64,000 nucleotides of DNA from Peronospora farinosa (taxonomy: Eukaryota; Oomycota; Peronosporomycetes; Peronosporales; Peronosporaceae): contig CANTFK010000020.1 in the NCBI GenBank assembly GCA_947646735.1, positions 434,001 through 498,000 on the forward strand. The letters run 5' to 3'. Within the stretch, counting starts at the first letter, position 1; the number at the start of each line of letters is the position of its first letter. Below the pieces are notes generated by a model, which saw nothing but the letters and a program-made list of their open reading frames with translations, had not been told where the DNA came from and did not search any database. Shown one piece after another: positions 54,654 through 64,000 of this stretch. The position numbers were made by a program, and so were the translations under genes.

Positions 54654-55517
54654 ATGTGCAGATACGATGAAAACGACTACGTCACTTATACGGTGGTGAT
54701 CTCACCAGCCCAAGACGGAATCCCGGCTGATACCATGCAAGTTAAAATGAACAAGTTTAAAGGAGGAAGTCCGCGGGACTATCTCAAGTGGAGTTTTGAC
54801 TTCCAAAGCCTTGCCAAGAAGAAAGGGTGGAATGATGAGCAAAAGAGCCGTAACCTTATAGCTCTGATTGAGGGGGACCTCGCATACGACGTAAACCTCT
54901 TGGTGATCGAAGCAAGAACCAATAGTTGGACTTTTGACCGTTTCTTTACCGCTGTGGGGCTGCTCTCAGTACCAGAAGATTTTAGCGAAGATCTGGACAA
55001 TGAATTATGGAACATGACAAAGCGACGGGATGAAAGTGTTCTAAAGTTTTCTCAGCGTTTTCGTGAAAACATTCGTTTATTCGCTGAGCTTCCGCAGGAC
55101 GCGGAGGTGATACCAGATGTGCAAATGCGTCGCTACTTCAAGCGCGGGATGCCGATATCATGGCAAGATAAGTTGGCAGCGGCGGGTGTCATCCCTGATA
55201 CGCTCAACGAAATGATACTTTACTTTTCACGCCTTGAGAAACAAGAAAGATTACACAAGGGGCCATCTTCACAAGAAGGCCATAGAAACAAAGGAGGTCG
55301 CAACAAGGATCACGCACGTAAGAGTGAGCACAAGAGCCCCTACCAACCCAGCAACAAGAAGCAAGGAACAAAGTACACGGCGAAGTCCGAAGGAGATAAG
55401 TGGTGCTCTCATCATAAGACACGATCGCATAATACTAGTGATTGCTTTGCCCTCAAAAAGCAAAAAGAGGAGCACTCGCAAGTGGAGGAAAAAGTTGAAG
55501 AAATAAATACCCAATGA
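54654..55517 (+). CDS. gag: gag of the young gypsy element
   Basis: 287 residues. The N-terminal part has MNKFKGGSPRDYLKWSFDFQ and further capsid-like sequence (ELWNMTKRRDESVLKFSQRFRENI) typical of gypsy gag. A Lys/Arg-rich stretch is followed by a zinc-knuckle-like WCSHHKTRSHNTSDC (C-X2-H-X4-H-X4-C, not the usual CCHC order). The stop TGA overlaps the pol ATG (ATGA at 55514-55517). Confidence 0.9.
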   Translation: MCRYDENDYVTYTVVISPAQDGIPADTMQVKMNKFKGGSPRDYLKWSFDFQSLAKKKGWNDEQKSRNLIALIEGDLAYDVNLLVIEARTNSWTFDRFFTAVGLLSVPEDFSEDLDNELWNMTKRRDESVLKFSQRFRENIRLFAELPQDAEVIPDVQMRRYFKRGMPISWQDKLAAAGVIPDTLNEMILYFSRLEKQERLHKGPSSQEGHRNKGGRNKDHARKSEHKSPYQPSNKKQGTKYTAKSEGDKWCSHHKTRSHNTSDCFALKKQKEEHSQVEEKVEEINTQ

Positions 55518-58117
55518 TATTCAATGAGGAAGACTCAAGCAGTGACGACGAGTGCAAGCTTATTGGACTAGTTCAGCATACACCGAAGATAACAACAGCA
55601 CCGCTTCGCATCACAGCCCAGCTCCGACACGACAAGAACCACTTTAGTGCACTTCTGGACACGGGCGCCTCAAGAAGTATTGTCGATAAGTCTTTTTTGG
55701 ATGCGAGCATGAAATACGGATATAAGGTGGAATCACATACGGTTACGGTGTTTGAAACCATAGGCCAAGAGGTAGCTAGCAGTGGGACCATAGTCGCCCA
55801 ATTTCGCTTTACGCAATTAAAGCCTGAATCAGTCATCACGCACCGCTTTCAAGTGGTTGAGGCCAGCAAAGATACTATGGTAATTGGACGAGATCTTCTG
55901 CAAGCGCTGGGAATTACGATAAGTTTTCGAGACCGGACTGTTCAATGGAAAGATCAGTGTATAACTATTAACACTGGAAAGACCATTAACGAACCGCCCC
56001 AACTAGCCGCCGACACAGAATGTCTGGAAGAGTATAAAGAGCTAGCGGATTCAGCTGCTGATCCAAAAGACTTGCTTCCAGAACATCTCGTTACCGACGT
56101 CTCCAGGCAGTATTTGGATCTGCTCGAGAAGTATCGCCATTTATATGACGGTCATTTGGGACGCATGCGGTTCGCTGATTACGTGTTACCACTGTCACCA
56201 GAATATAAACCAGTACAAGCCAAGCCTTATCCGATCCCACGCAGCCTCGAGAATGCATCAAAGGCAGAGATCCAGCGTCTGATTAAGCTGGATGTACTGG
56301 AACAAATTTACAATTCTGAAATGGCTAGTCCAGCCTTTTTTGTGCCTAAACCAAATGGTTCACTGCGACTTCTAATTGACTATCGAGTGCTAAATCATTG
56401 GCTACGTCGAAGTCCATACTTCGTTCCTCGAATCCGCGAGATTCTGCTACGTCTCGCAAATGCACGATGTATAACAACACTGGATGCCAACATGGGATAC
56501 TACGCTAGACAATTGGATAAAGAAAGCCGTCCGCTTACTGCTTTTTGTCTACCATTCGGCTAGTATCAGTACAAGCGTCTGCCAATGGGAATTTCTACCG
56601 CACCTGACGAATATCAAGCCTGCATGAAAAAGATATTTGGCGATCTGGAATTCGTCGTTGCATATTTGGACGATCTGCTAATTTTTTCCCGTAATGAAAT
56701 GGAACACTTAGAGCATCTTTGGGTGGTGTTCGAGCGACTTGACCACATTAAATGGAAAAAATGTCATCTTTTACGACCGGAAGTAGATTACCTGGGCTAT
56801 ACACTGACTGCGGACGGCATGAGGCCGCAAGCAAAAAAGATTCAAGCAATCAAGCAGCTTGCGATACCGCGAAAGAGAAAAGATCTTCGACGATTTTTGG
56901 GCATGATTAACTATTACCGTGACATGGTGCCAAACAAAACCGCATTGTGCCAGCCATTGCATCGATTGACAAGTGCAAAGGTTCCGTTCACATGGCTTCC
57001 AAGTGATACGAAGGCATTTCGGGATATACAAAGAGCATTTGCGGAGGCAGTTCTCCTAGCCTTTCCCGACTTTACGAAACCGTTTCATTTGTATGCCGAT
57101 GCCAGTGGAAAACAACTTGGTGGCATCATCATGCAAGATCACAAGATCATCGCATGTCTAGTAATTATTCCATCCACGCTCCAGGATGACTTAATACATT
57201 GGTATCATTGTAGCCTCGAACATCCAGCTAGCGAACGTCTGTACAAGACTATGCGCCAAATTTTATATTGGCCCAGCATGGAAGAGACCATTGTGGACTT
57301 TATTAAGAGATGCTTGGTGTGCAAGCGTGCAAAAGTGCATGGTGGCAAACAAGACTATGGTTTACTGCCACCAAGGACTATGAAAACCGTTAAACCATTT
57401 GATGTGGTTCATGTTGATCTTGGGCCCTACGATGACGGATACTACGGAATTACCATAATTGATCAGGGAACAAGGTGGTTGGAAGTGGGTGTCCAAAAAA
57501 ACAAGTTGTCACTGACAACGGCAGAAAGTTTCGATCGCGAGTGTCGTTATCCTAGACCACGAGAAGTAATCCACGATCAAGGAACTGAATTTACTGGTGC
57601 AGAGTTTCAAGAACTTTTACGCAGCTATGGTATTAAGGCGAAACCTATCATGGCAAAAAACCCTCAAGCAAATGCTATATGTGAGCGGGTCCACCTAGTG
57701 ATCCTAAACATTATTCGCTGCTATGAGGATGTTGACTGGAAAAAAGCTATCCACTACGCTGCCTTTGCTGTGCGTGCTAGTTACCACAGCGTTCTAAATG
57801 CATCGCCAGGCCAGATTATCTTCGGACAAGACATGATATCACGTCGGCTATACGAAGCTAATTGGAGCTATCTATTCAAGCGACGATTCGAAGCGATCTT
57901 AGCAGACAATACTCGCGAAAACCGCAAACGCTTGGAACACTTCTACAACCCCGGCGATCACATCATGCTCCGTGTTCCCAAAAACTTTCGCGCAAAATTA
58001 CATGCAGTTTCGCAAGGACCATATTCGATCCGAACTGTTCATAACAATGGAACCGTAACAATCGACAAAGGTGCATCAACTGAACGAGTTAGCATTCGCC
58101 GCATCTTTCCGTGCTAA
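55514..58117 (+). pseudogene. pol: pol of the young gypsy element (one stop codon, RNase H shortened)
   Basis: Begins with the ATGA overlap. Protease LLDTGASRSIVD (about 55655), RT PKPNGSLRLLIDYRVLNHW (56344) and LPFG, then a TAG at 56561-56563 just before YQYKRLPMG. Otherwise the frame continues: YLDDLLIFS catalytic box (56662), YADASGKQLGGII RNase H start (57091). Only about 10 residues later comes the integrase finger region (HWYHCSLEHPASERLY, CLVCKRAK). The integrase core has VVHVDLG, IHDQGTEFTG and NAICERVH. The end GPYSIRTVHNNGTVTID fits a GPY/F-like module. The stop would have to be read through for RT to be made. Confidence 0.9.
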
Positions 58118-58148
58118 GTGCTCAGCCTAGTGCTTCATGGGGGGAGTA

Positions 58149-58371
58149 TGACATGCCAGTTGGTATGACAGATGATTGATGGACATGCCAGTTAGTATGC
58201 CAGATGGTATCTGACATGCCACAGTTGACAGGTTATGACAGCACGTTAGGTTAAGCACGATAGGACTTATGGTTGTTTAATTAGTTCATTCTCATTTCTA
58301 CCTACATCTCCAGAAGCCTCTCCAGCAAGCTCTCGGAGCCGATTGCCCCTCTGCCAGCCAAGGGCGTGTCA
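58149..58371 (+). repeat. 3' LTR
   Basis: Same sequence as 54372-54594 as far as I can compare; preceded by the purine run at 58138-58148. Confidence 0.95.
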
Positions 58372-59004
58372 AAAGTATACTGGACCAGTATACATACGAT
58401 GGACTGTGGTAGCAGCGAAGATCATAGAAAACTTGTCCAACACTGTGTCATTCACGTGAATGGTAATGAGATGACGACATTGGATTGTACTACTTTGAGC
58501 AAAGGGTTGTCATTTAGATACATCATTTTTAGAAAAATATCACTGCTTTGTCACCTCTATTTATGCTATTTGTATTGAGACATTTATGGGAAGGCAATAT
58601 TGATCAACCACCTTTTTCGTAATTATCAACCACCTCAAATTTATTAAGATCTAATTGGTTAGAGTGGTCAGTACCCCATTTTGTGTAAGTAGAAATAGGA
58701 CGTCGATAACTATTGAGATTATCGGTATACTGACTCGAGCAAGAAAGGCTTTACATGGAAGTGATTGCTTATGAAGCTTGCTTTGCCTACTACCTGATTT
58801 ATATGTGCTCACATATAGATCATGTAAAGCGTCTCACCATCCTACGCGTCTAATCAACCCTGAGGTGATTACCGTAAAAACGCTGTCATAAACTAAGCCT
58901 TGCACTTCAAATTGCATTAGCAACCCTGTCTTGTCTTCGGTCCTCCCTAAAGAACTCCCTTCGCCCCAGTCAAGCTTCGCTCCAAATTCAAGATTCAACA
59001 GGTT
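58372..59004. other. AT-rich region without a recognised gene
   Basis: No convincing frame. The 3' part (58850-59000) may be the leader or LTR end of the copia element that follows: its gag ATG is at 59005. Confidence 0.35.
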
Positions 59005-59895
59005 ATGAGCCCAATCGTCATGCCTTCTTCGCAAGAAGATTCCTCGTCCAAGGTTTCCATTGATCGTATCAATATAGACAACTACGCGACTTGGAGCCGC
59101 TACACGCGTGGCGTGTTCCTAACCAAGTCCGCGTGGCACGTCGTCAATTGCGAAATATCGCAAGTGTTTGCGGACCCGCGCACTATGGAGGACTATGTAA
59201 AGTTCAGCAACATCGCATTCAATCTTATGCTTTTTCATATGGACACGGACTATCATCACGTAATTGATGATTGCAAGAAAGCTGGGCAAAGATCAGTACC
59301 CTATACAGCGGATCTACCTGAAGCTTTAGCTCTTCAGTATGGAGATGGTGGAAGTTGGCAATGTCTTACATCATTGCAATGAAGTCCTTAACATCAGCGC
59401 TAAGCTTGCAAATATCGGCGCCAAGATAGAGGGCGAGGACGTCGCGATCTGTTTGTTGCGGAGTCTACCCAAGAGTCCGAGAATGTGGTTTTTAACTTAT
59501 GATGAACAGTACAGAGCTTTGATCGCCCAACGTCGTAAAGGTACTGACAAACGAGCATATAAAGTGGCAAGGTGCGAAGGCTACGGTGATCAAGACTGAA
59601 GACGCGGCCAAGGCGTTTAGTACCGAGCGTGACCGCGTCAATGCACGTACTGCGGAAGGTTGGGCATACGGTGGACCGTGCTGGACCAAGCAAAATAAGG
59701 AGGACAAGGGCTCAAGACGCGGAGGCAATGGTCGTGGACGCGGCTAAATCAATGTCCACTGGCGCAATGAGGACGACTATGAACAACATGATCGAATCGC
59801 CTTTGCAGTCTTGCTTGAATGCGGATTATCTATGGCAAAAAATATATGCCAAGGATGTGGGCGGTCGACAGCGTCGCGACGCTTCACATCTGTAA
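59005..59895 (+). pseudogene. Ty1/copia gag remnant
   Basis: Opens [26 protein letters not shown] (motifs NYATWSRY and LTKSAWHVV), typical of the copia gag N-terminus. Further on, [10 protein letters not shown] and, in another frame, [19 protein letters not shown] and [15 protein letters not shown] (about 59370-59480, wording DxxxLLxSLPxSY in the family). A Gly/Arg-rich tail follows. At least two frame breaks. Confidence 0.8.
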
Positions 59896-59979
59896 TAACA
59901 AGGCGAAGTTCGCAAGGCTCAACGAGCGGGATGAAGGCAAACTAGCGATGGTTGACGGCAACTAGGCCGCAATCAAGGT

Positions 59980-60214
59980 GTGAGAACCATTATTGAACGA
60001 GTGGTTCTACCTAACGACGAAGAGTGCGACATCGAGAGCAAGGACGCGCCATATGTGCCGACCATGAACAAGAACTTACTTTCGGTGCCGCAGATACACA
60101 AGAGTGACATGTTTCAAGTGGTGTTTAACGGTTTCAAGATGCACACACTCGATACAAGTGGGGCAACGGCGGACCACGTCAATGAGCTTTACTGGCTTCG
60201 GACACCACAACGAT
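59980..60214 (+). pseudogene. Copia protease end/GAG-pre-integrase remnant
   Basis: PYVPTMNKNLLSVPQIHKSDM and ELYWLRTPQ are typical of the stretch between copia protease and integrase. The frame runs into the solo LTR at 60215. The reading continues after it at 60534-60654 with NDLHARMGRVPLNGFSKMV, the GAG-pre-integrase His motif region. Confidence 0.8.
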
Positions 60215-60533
60215 TGTAACGGGCTAAGGACCCGTTACCGCCTTACACATAAAGGGCGCTGAGAAAGCGCTCCTAATTAACTCGTAAATATAACTCTGTA
60301 TTATTTTAGTTTTAGTTTTAATTCGCATTAAGTGCGAATATGTTCCCTAGCTCATAGGAACCACTCAATATGGAAGTCAATTTATTATTGGCTAATTATT
60401 GGGTCTGGCACCCCAATAATAAACCAATAATAAAATGACGCAAAGTAACCGTTAATCGAATACTGCCCTATGCCTGCTTATGTAATTATGTATTATCTCT
60501 ATAGTTACTTATGCAATAGGTTGCCCCATTACA
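60215..60533 (-). mobile_element. Solo LTR of the same family as 22982-23299
   Basis: TGTAACGGG...CCCATTACA, inverted relative to 22982-23299 and very similar along its length. The flanks ACGAT and ACTAT agree at 4 of 5 bases. It interrupts the copia pre-integrase region. Hairpins include GTAACGGG/CCCGTTAC near one end, ATTCGCA/TGCGAAT and TATTGGG/CCCAATA. Confidence 0.85.
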
Positions 60534-60654
60534 ACTATTGTCAAACGTAGCAGCCAATATCCAAGCCAATGATCTACACGCTCGTATGGGTCGCGTTCCA
60601 CTTAATGGCTTTAGCAAGATGGTCGTCAGTGATATGGTCAAGCGCACAAAGATA

Positions 60655-61696
60655 TGTGGAGAAGTAACAGGGAAATGGAGGCCCTTCGCAGTTATTATAA
60701 TTACTGGCGTGAAGGGTCTCGGTCACTCTCTCGAATGAATGAATGACAGGGATTAACCAAGACCCCGAAGTGGTACAAGGTCCTGATTCAGAGAAGGTAC
60801 AAGTTTGCCCTACATTTTAAAGCCGGCATAAATCCGAGATCCCGAAGGTCCAGTGCCGCGAGGGTAGTCCAGGTTCCCGAAGTGGACCAGGACTCAAGGT
60901 GGATTAGGAACCAAGATTGACCAGGACTCAAGGTGGACTATGAACCAAGAATGACCAGGAGTACCCAAGGTTAACCCGGCACCCCAGGTGACCAGGACCC
61001 AAGGTTATAGAAGGCACAAGTCTCCCCTAAAGCGCAGAGTCGATGCAAGTCCCATGTCCTAAAAAACCCAGTTGTTCTGTCACAAGTTGACACGTGGTAC
61101 CCTACAGAGCGAAGGATTAAGGTTAGGCAAGAAAAGCATACAAAGAATAAGATAATAAACACATTCGAATTTGCATTACACGTGGCAGCTTATAGCACCC
61201 CCTCTACGCTTCTCCGTCGCTTCACCTCTTCCGGGAGGGATACCCTTTGGACCCTCGACGTCAGCAGATGTTAGGCGTCTCAAGATACGCAAGTTGAACC
61301 TCAGGATAGTTGGCCTGAGGCGTCAAGACTCGACGACCCGCTACAGGAAGCGCTTTCCCTACGGGGAAGAACACAAAGGGATCCAAGGACCAAGATCAGT
61401 CATCCACTAAAGTATTACATAGTACCAGGTGCATCGCTCTCGACTCAGTCGATCGAGCACAAGAAACGCGGTCCCGAGTGAAGCATATCCACCAAGTCCA
61501 AGTCTTATACCAAAACCAAGTCTTTAAGTCTTCTGTGTCAACCGAGGAGCAAGACCAGCCAAGCAGACGGGTACATAAGTTGAGACCCAAGGTTAACACG
61601 ACATGGCATCGGGGTAACCCCTCTGTAAGTCGGCAGTCCGGCGCTGAGTGTGTGTTTGTGGTTCTCCTACGTTGTTTAAGAATCCACTCCACCACA
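60655..61696 (+). mobile_element. Solo LTR, family A, 1042 bp
   Basis: TGTGGAGAAG...CACTCCACCACA with a perfect 4-bp target duplication GATA (60651-60654, 61697-61700). The minisatellite zone is short and worn (60850-61000, GACCAGGA.CCAAGGTGGA). It is the most diverged family-A copy here. Confidence 0.9.
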
Positions 61697-62660
61697 GATA
61701 ACTCCCAGTCAAGTGTATCGCGGTCGTTGTTTTCTTTAAGAAGCTGCCGCATTCACGTTCTGCGCACATACGGCGGGGTGAGTACATGAAAGTAGACCCA
61801 TTCTGCCGCGCGGCGGGAATCCGGCGACAAGTAATCGAATCTAGCAAGTAGGCCTCATATGGAAAGGCTTAGCGCATGCACATAACGATTTTACACATAG
61901 TTTGGTGCATGTTTGTGCGAACAAATTACCCCTTAATTGGGGATACGCTATAATAGTACGCTACGTACGTCTCAAACCGCAGCGCATGCAGATCCAATCG
62001 AGAAAGGATGTCGCAGATTGAAATGCTGACGGGCAAGTGACCAACCCGGCGGGTCTCGTTACGTTTGGCCGTCCGTGTACCGTTTACCGAGACCCAGGAA
62101 AGACGTCGTGGTATCCTCGCGCAAGAGTCGGTATGATTGTCGGTAAAACGATGAAACCAAGGATTTTAAGGTCTACATCCCACAAGACCTGGTTGTGGTG
62201 ACGACCTAACACATCAAGGACGTGGAGACTCTTGATAGCAATCAGAACGTACAGCCTTAGCCTCAGCTTAAGAAAGAGGACCCAGAGCTCTGGACATAGC
62301 TAAACGAGTTTAAAAAAGTGCGGGTCCGAAGAAACGCACCTCATGTAGTACTGTCAAAGACCCTGAGGAAGTTCTCGTGTCATAGATTGCAATGATCACA
62401 AATCCGTTAGCGGCGGCGTGATGTTTGTATGTGGAATGGTGGTGGATTGATGTGCAATAAGCAGGCCAGCGTGACACTATTCACGATGGAGGCCGAATTC
62501 GTCGCGGTTTCACAGGTGAAGGCCGAGCTTTTAGAGCTCGCAGAGTTGCTAAGTGAAATTGGAAAATCACGGTTCGGGTGCCGTACAGGCTCAATGTAGA
62601 TAATCAAGCGGCAAGAAAACAAGTTCAAGGAGAGGATACGTCTGGCATGGCTTTAGTGAG
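61697..62660 (+). pseudogene. Copia integrase end and RNase H remnant
   Basis: FGRPCTVYRDPGKTSWYPRA, DFKVYIPQDLVVVTT and HIKDVETLDSNQN (62065-62250) resemble the copia integrase C-terminus; NKQASVTLFTMEAEFVAVSQ and AELLELAELLSEIGKS (62456-62570) are the copia RNase H. The RT between them is missing, so the element carries an internal deletion plus stops. Confidence 0.75.
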
Positions 62661-62849
62661 CAGTAGCTACTGTAAGGTGTAATCGGTTACTTTAGTGATC
62701 GGTAATGGTATCAGGGCGTCGGTTGCGCGAGTGATTACTGAGCGAGCACCTACGGGCGTCAGGGCACAGTTGATGCTGACAGGTTGCGACCCTCGGAGAA
62801 GGCGAATCGAATCTGGAATAAGGAAGAGCGACTCTTAAGGAGCCATCAC

Positions 62850-63480
62850 GGAGTGGTCGATGGTGATAGCTAGGATCATAAGCTACAAAACAGTCAAACC
62901 CTCATTTTCAGTTCCTACCCACATGCCTTGTTTCAATACCAGCACCAGGACCACTACACACCTGATATTATGCCCATTTTTCAGCAAAAGAATTAGCGTC
63001 GCTATAAACAAGAACGCTACATATTCCAGAACGGTGTCATCTTGACTCATCTGTAGACGTCAAGTTTTGCTTTCTTGTAAATATCTTGCACTCCGTATTT
63101 CTAGGCACCAATCACCTTGCTTCGGGAATTGCGTTGTCTCGAAACTCGGTGTACTGCGTATGATATGTCCGGCCTGCTACAGCGAGAAAATTGTAGTCAC
63201 CAAGGATTCAAATTCTTTCCTGTGATTTATCTAGCTCGGTCAATATCTACTAATTTTTTATCCATCCCGTCTAGGTCTTTTGTGTCCTCACCGATTGGCG
63301 TACAAAGTACGAGCGCCACGCGCGTCTTCTAATCTAAATTTCTTTAACATTTCTCGAATCGTTTTTTGGCCAATATCATGCCCCCGATCGGTGTTGTATA
63401 TGATGCGCATTCTCAAAAAAAACTTATTTACCTCGCCAAGATACTTAACTGACAGATCTTTTAAGAGATTGTATATATGG
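62850..63480 (-). pseudogene. Copia RT C-terminal remnant on the minus strand
   Basis: On the minus strand DLSVKYLGEVNKFFLRMRI and GHDIGQKTIREMLKKF (63470-63340) resemble the copia RT end (LG.v..FLGM.I... i.Q..Y...ll..f). QSLV-like FESLVTTIFSL follows at about 63200. A family-B LTR interrupts it at about 63475. Confidence 0.6.
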
Positions 63481-64000
63481 TGATGTGCTTTTCGAAATGT
63501 GAAGAATTGAGGGGGAAGTCGGACTGAAAGGGAGAAGGGACCGCGCACCAGAGAGAAGGGACACCAGAGAGAAGGGACCGGAGAGAAAGAGGACCTCGGA
63601 GTGAAGCGACCGTTGGGTAAGAATGTGAAGGATCAACAAAGGGGAGATCATGACCAGGATGGTAATTTAAACAGTACCGAAAGGAGTCGGCCACGGTAGT
63701 CTCATTTGTAAACTGGGTCTCTCATTGGTAGACCTGGTCTCTCGTCGGACACTTTCGGTCCCTCATCGATAGACCTGGGTCCCTCATCAGTAGCCTTTGG
63801 TCTTCATTGGTAGACCCTGTCCCTCTTCGTTAGACCTGGTCTCTCATCGGTAGACCTAGGTCCCTCATCGGTAGACCTGGGTACCTCGAGGTTCAGCCAC
63901 TCCTGACCAGTCAACACAAGAATCAGACCATTTGATTCAAGGAGTCAGGGCTTCAGGTAAGGATAGAGTAAAAGAGCTTAAAGGATAGGACAACAATAGA
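63475..64000 (+). mobile_element. Family-B LTR, cut by the window end
   Basis: TATGGTGATGTGCTTTTCG matches the sense start TGTGGTGAAGTGCTTTCCG of the LTR at 33882. 63690-64000 is the inverse of 17050-17290 and 33130-33240 plus the GGTCTACC array (63715-63890). A purine-rich short repeat (GAGAGAAGGGACC) lies at 63530-63590. Confidence 0.8.

Larger units (their letters stand above)
54372..58371 (+). mobile_element. Young Ty3/gypsy element with 223-bp LTRs
   Basis: LTRs 54372-54594 and 58149-58371 (TGACATGCC...GGGCGTGTCA) appear identical by eye and have equal length. Target duplication AAAG at 54368-54371 and 58372-58375. A polypurine tract, TGGGGGGAGTA, precedes the 3' LTR. The element sits 96 bp upstream of the kinase start, transcribed away from it. 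Confidence 0.95.

Noticed and set aside
61396..61847. 118- and 84-codon minus-strand ORFs
   Set aside because: Within or across the border of a family-A solo LTR.

Overview
The window looks like a repeat-rich piece of an oomycete nuclear genome (Phytophthora or downy-mildew type). The evidence is short (60-95 nt) GT-AG introns in compact host genes, a fused Skp1-type prolyl hydroxylase/GlcNAc-transferase, and nested Ty3/gypsy and Ty1/copia elements, among them gypsy elements with two RNase H domains. I ran no alignments, so the species is not assigned.

Layout. (1) 1-7401: 3' two-thirds of a dual-RNase-H, chromodomain gypsy element: pol on +, then a large ORF on the opposite strand, then a 3' LTR holding minisatellites (LTR family A). 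(2) 7402-14759: two copies of a hairpin-rich LTR. The first copy is split by an internally deleted family-A element (7736-13717, LTRs of about 2.6 kb, TSD CAAG). (3) 14790-16330: minus-strand copia remnant. (4) 16522-33882: a decayed minus-strand gypsy element (LTR family B). It is interrupted by a complete but broken plus-strand gypsy element (22982-29560) and by a solo family-A LTR (31586-32566, TSD TGAA) inside its primer binding site. (5) 34600-35061: solo LTR with a perfect CCCTA TSD, built almost entirely of hairpins. (6) 35897-54275: host gene island: phosphatidylserine synthase, ATIC/PurH, prolyl-hydroxylase/Skp1-GlcNAc-transferase fusion, TFIIH subunit TFB5, endonuclease III, an atypical dual-specificity phosphatase, an HTH/methyltransferase-like fusion, a double PrxQ-type peroxiredoxin and a CDK11-like kinase. 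(7) 54372-58371: young gypsy element with apparently identical 223-bp LTRs (TSD AAAG), 96 bp upstream of the kinase start. (8) 59005-64000: copia remnants broken by two solo LTRs, then another family-B LTR running off the window.

The host genes are ordinary housekeeping and signalling genes. The novelty is in the mobile fraction: LTRs that are chains of hairpins with different but still paired sequences in different copies, a gypsy gag frame that starts inside the primer binding site, minisatellite-swollen LTRs, and a large antisense coiled-coil gene carried by a retrotransposon. Several ORF-like stretches in the minisatellites are judged spurious.
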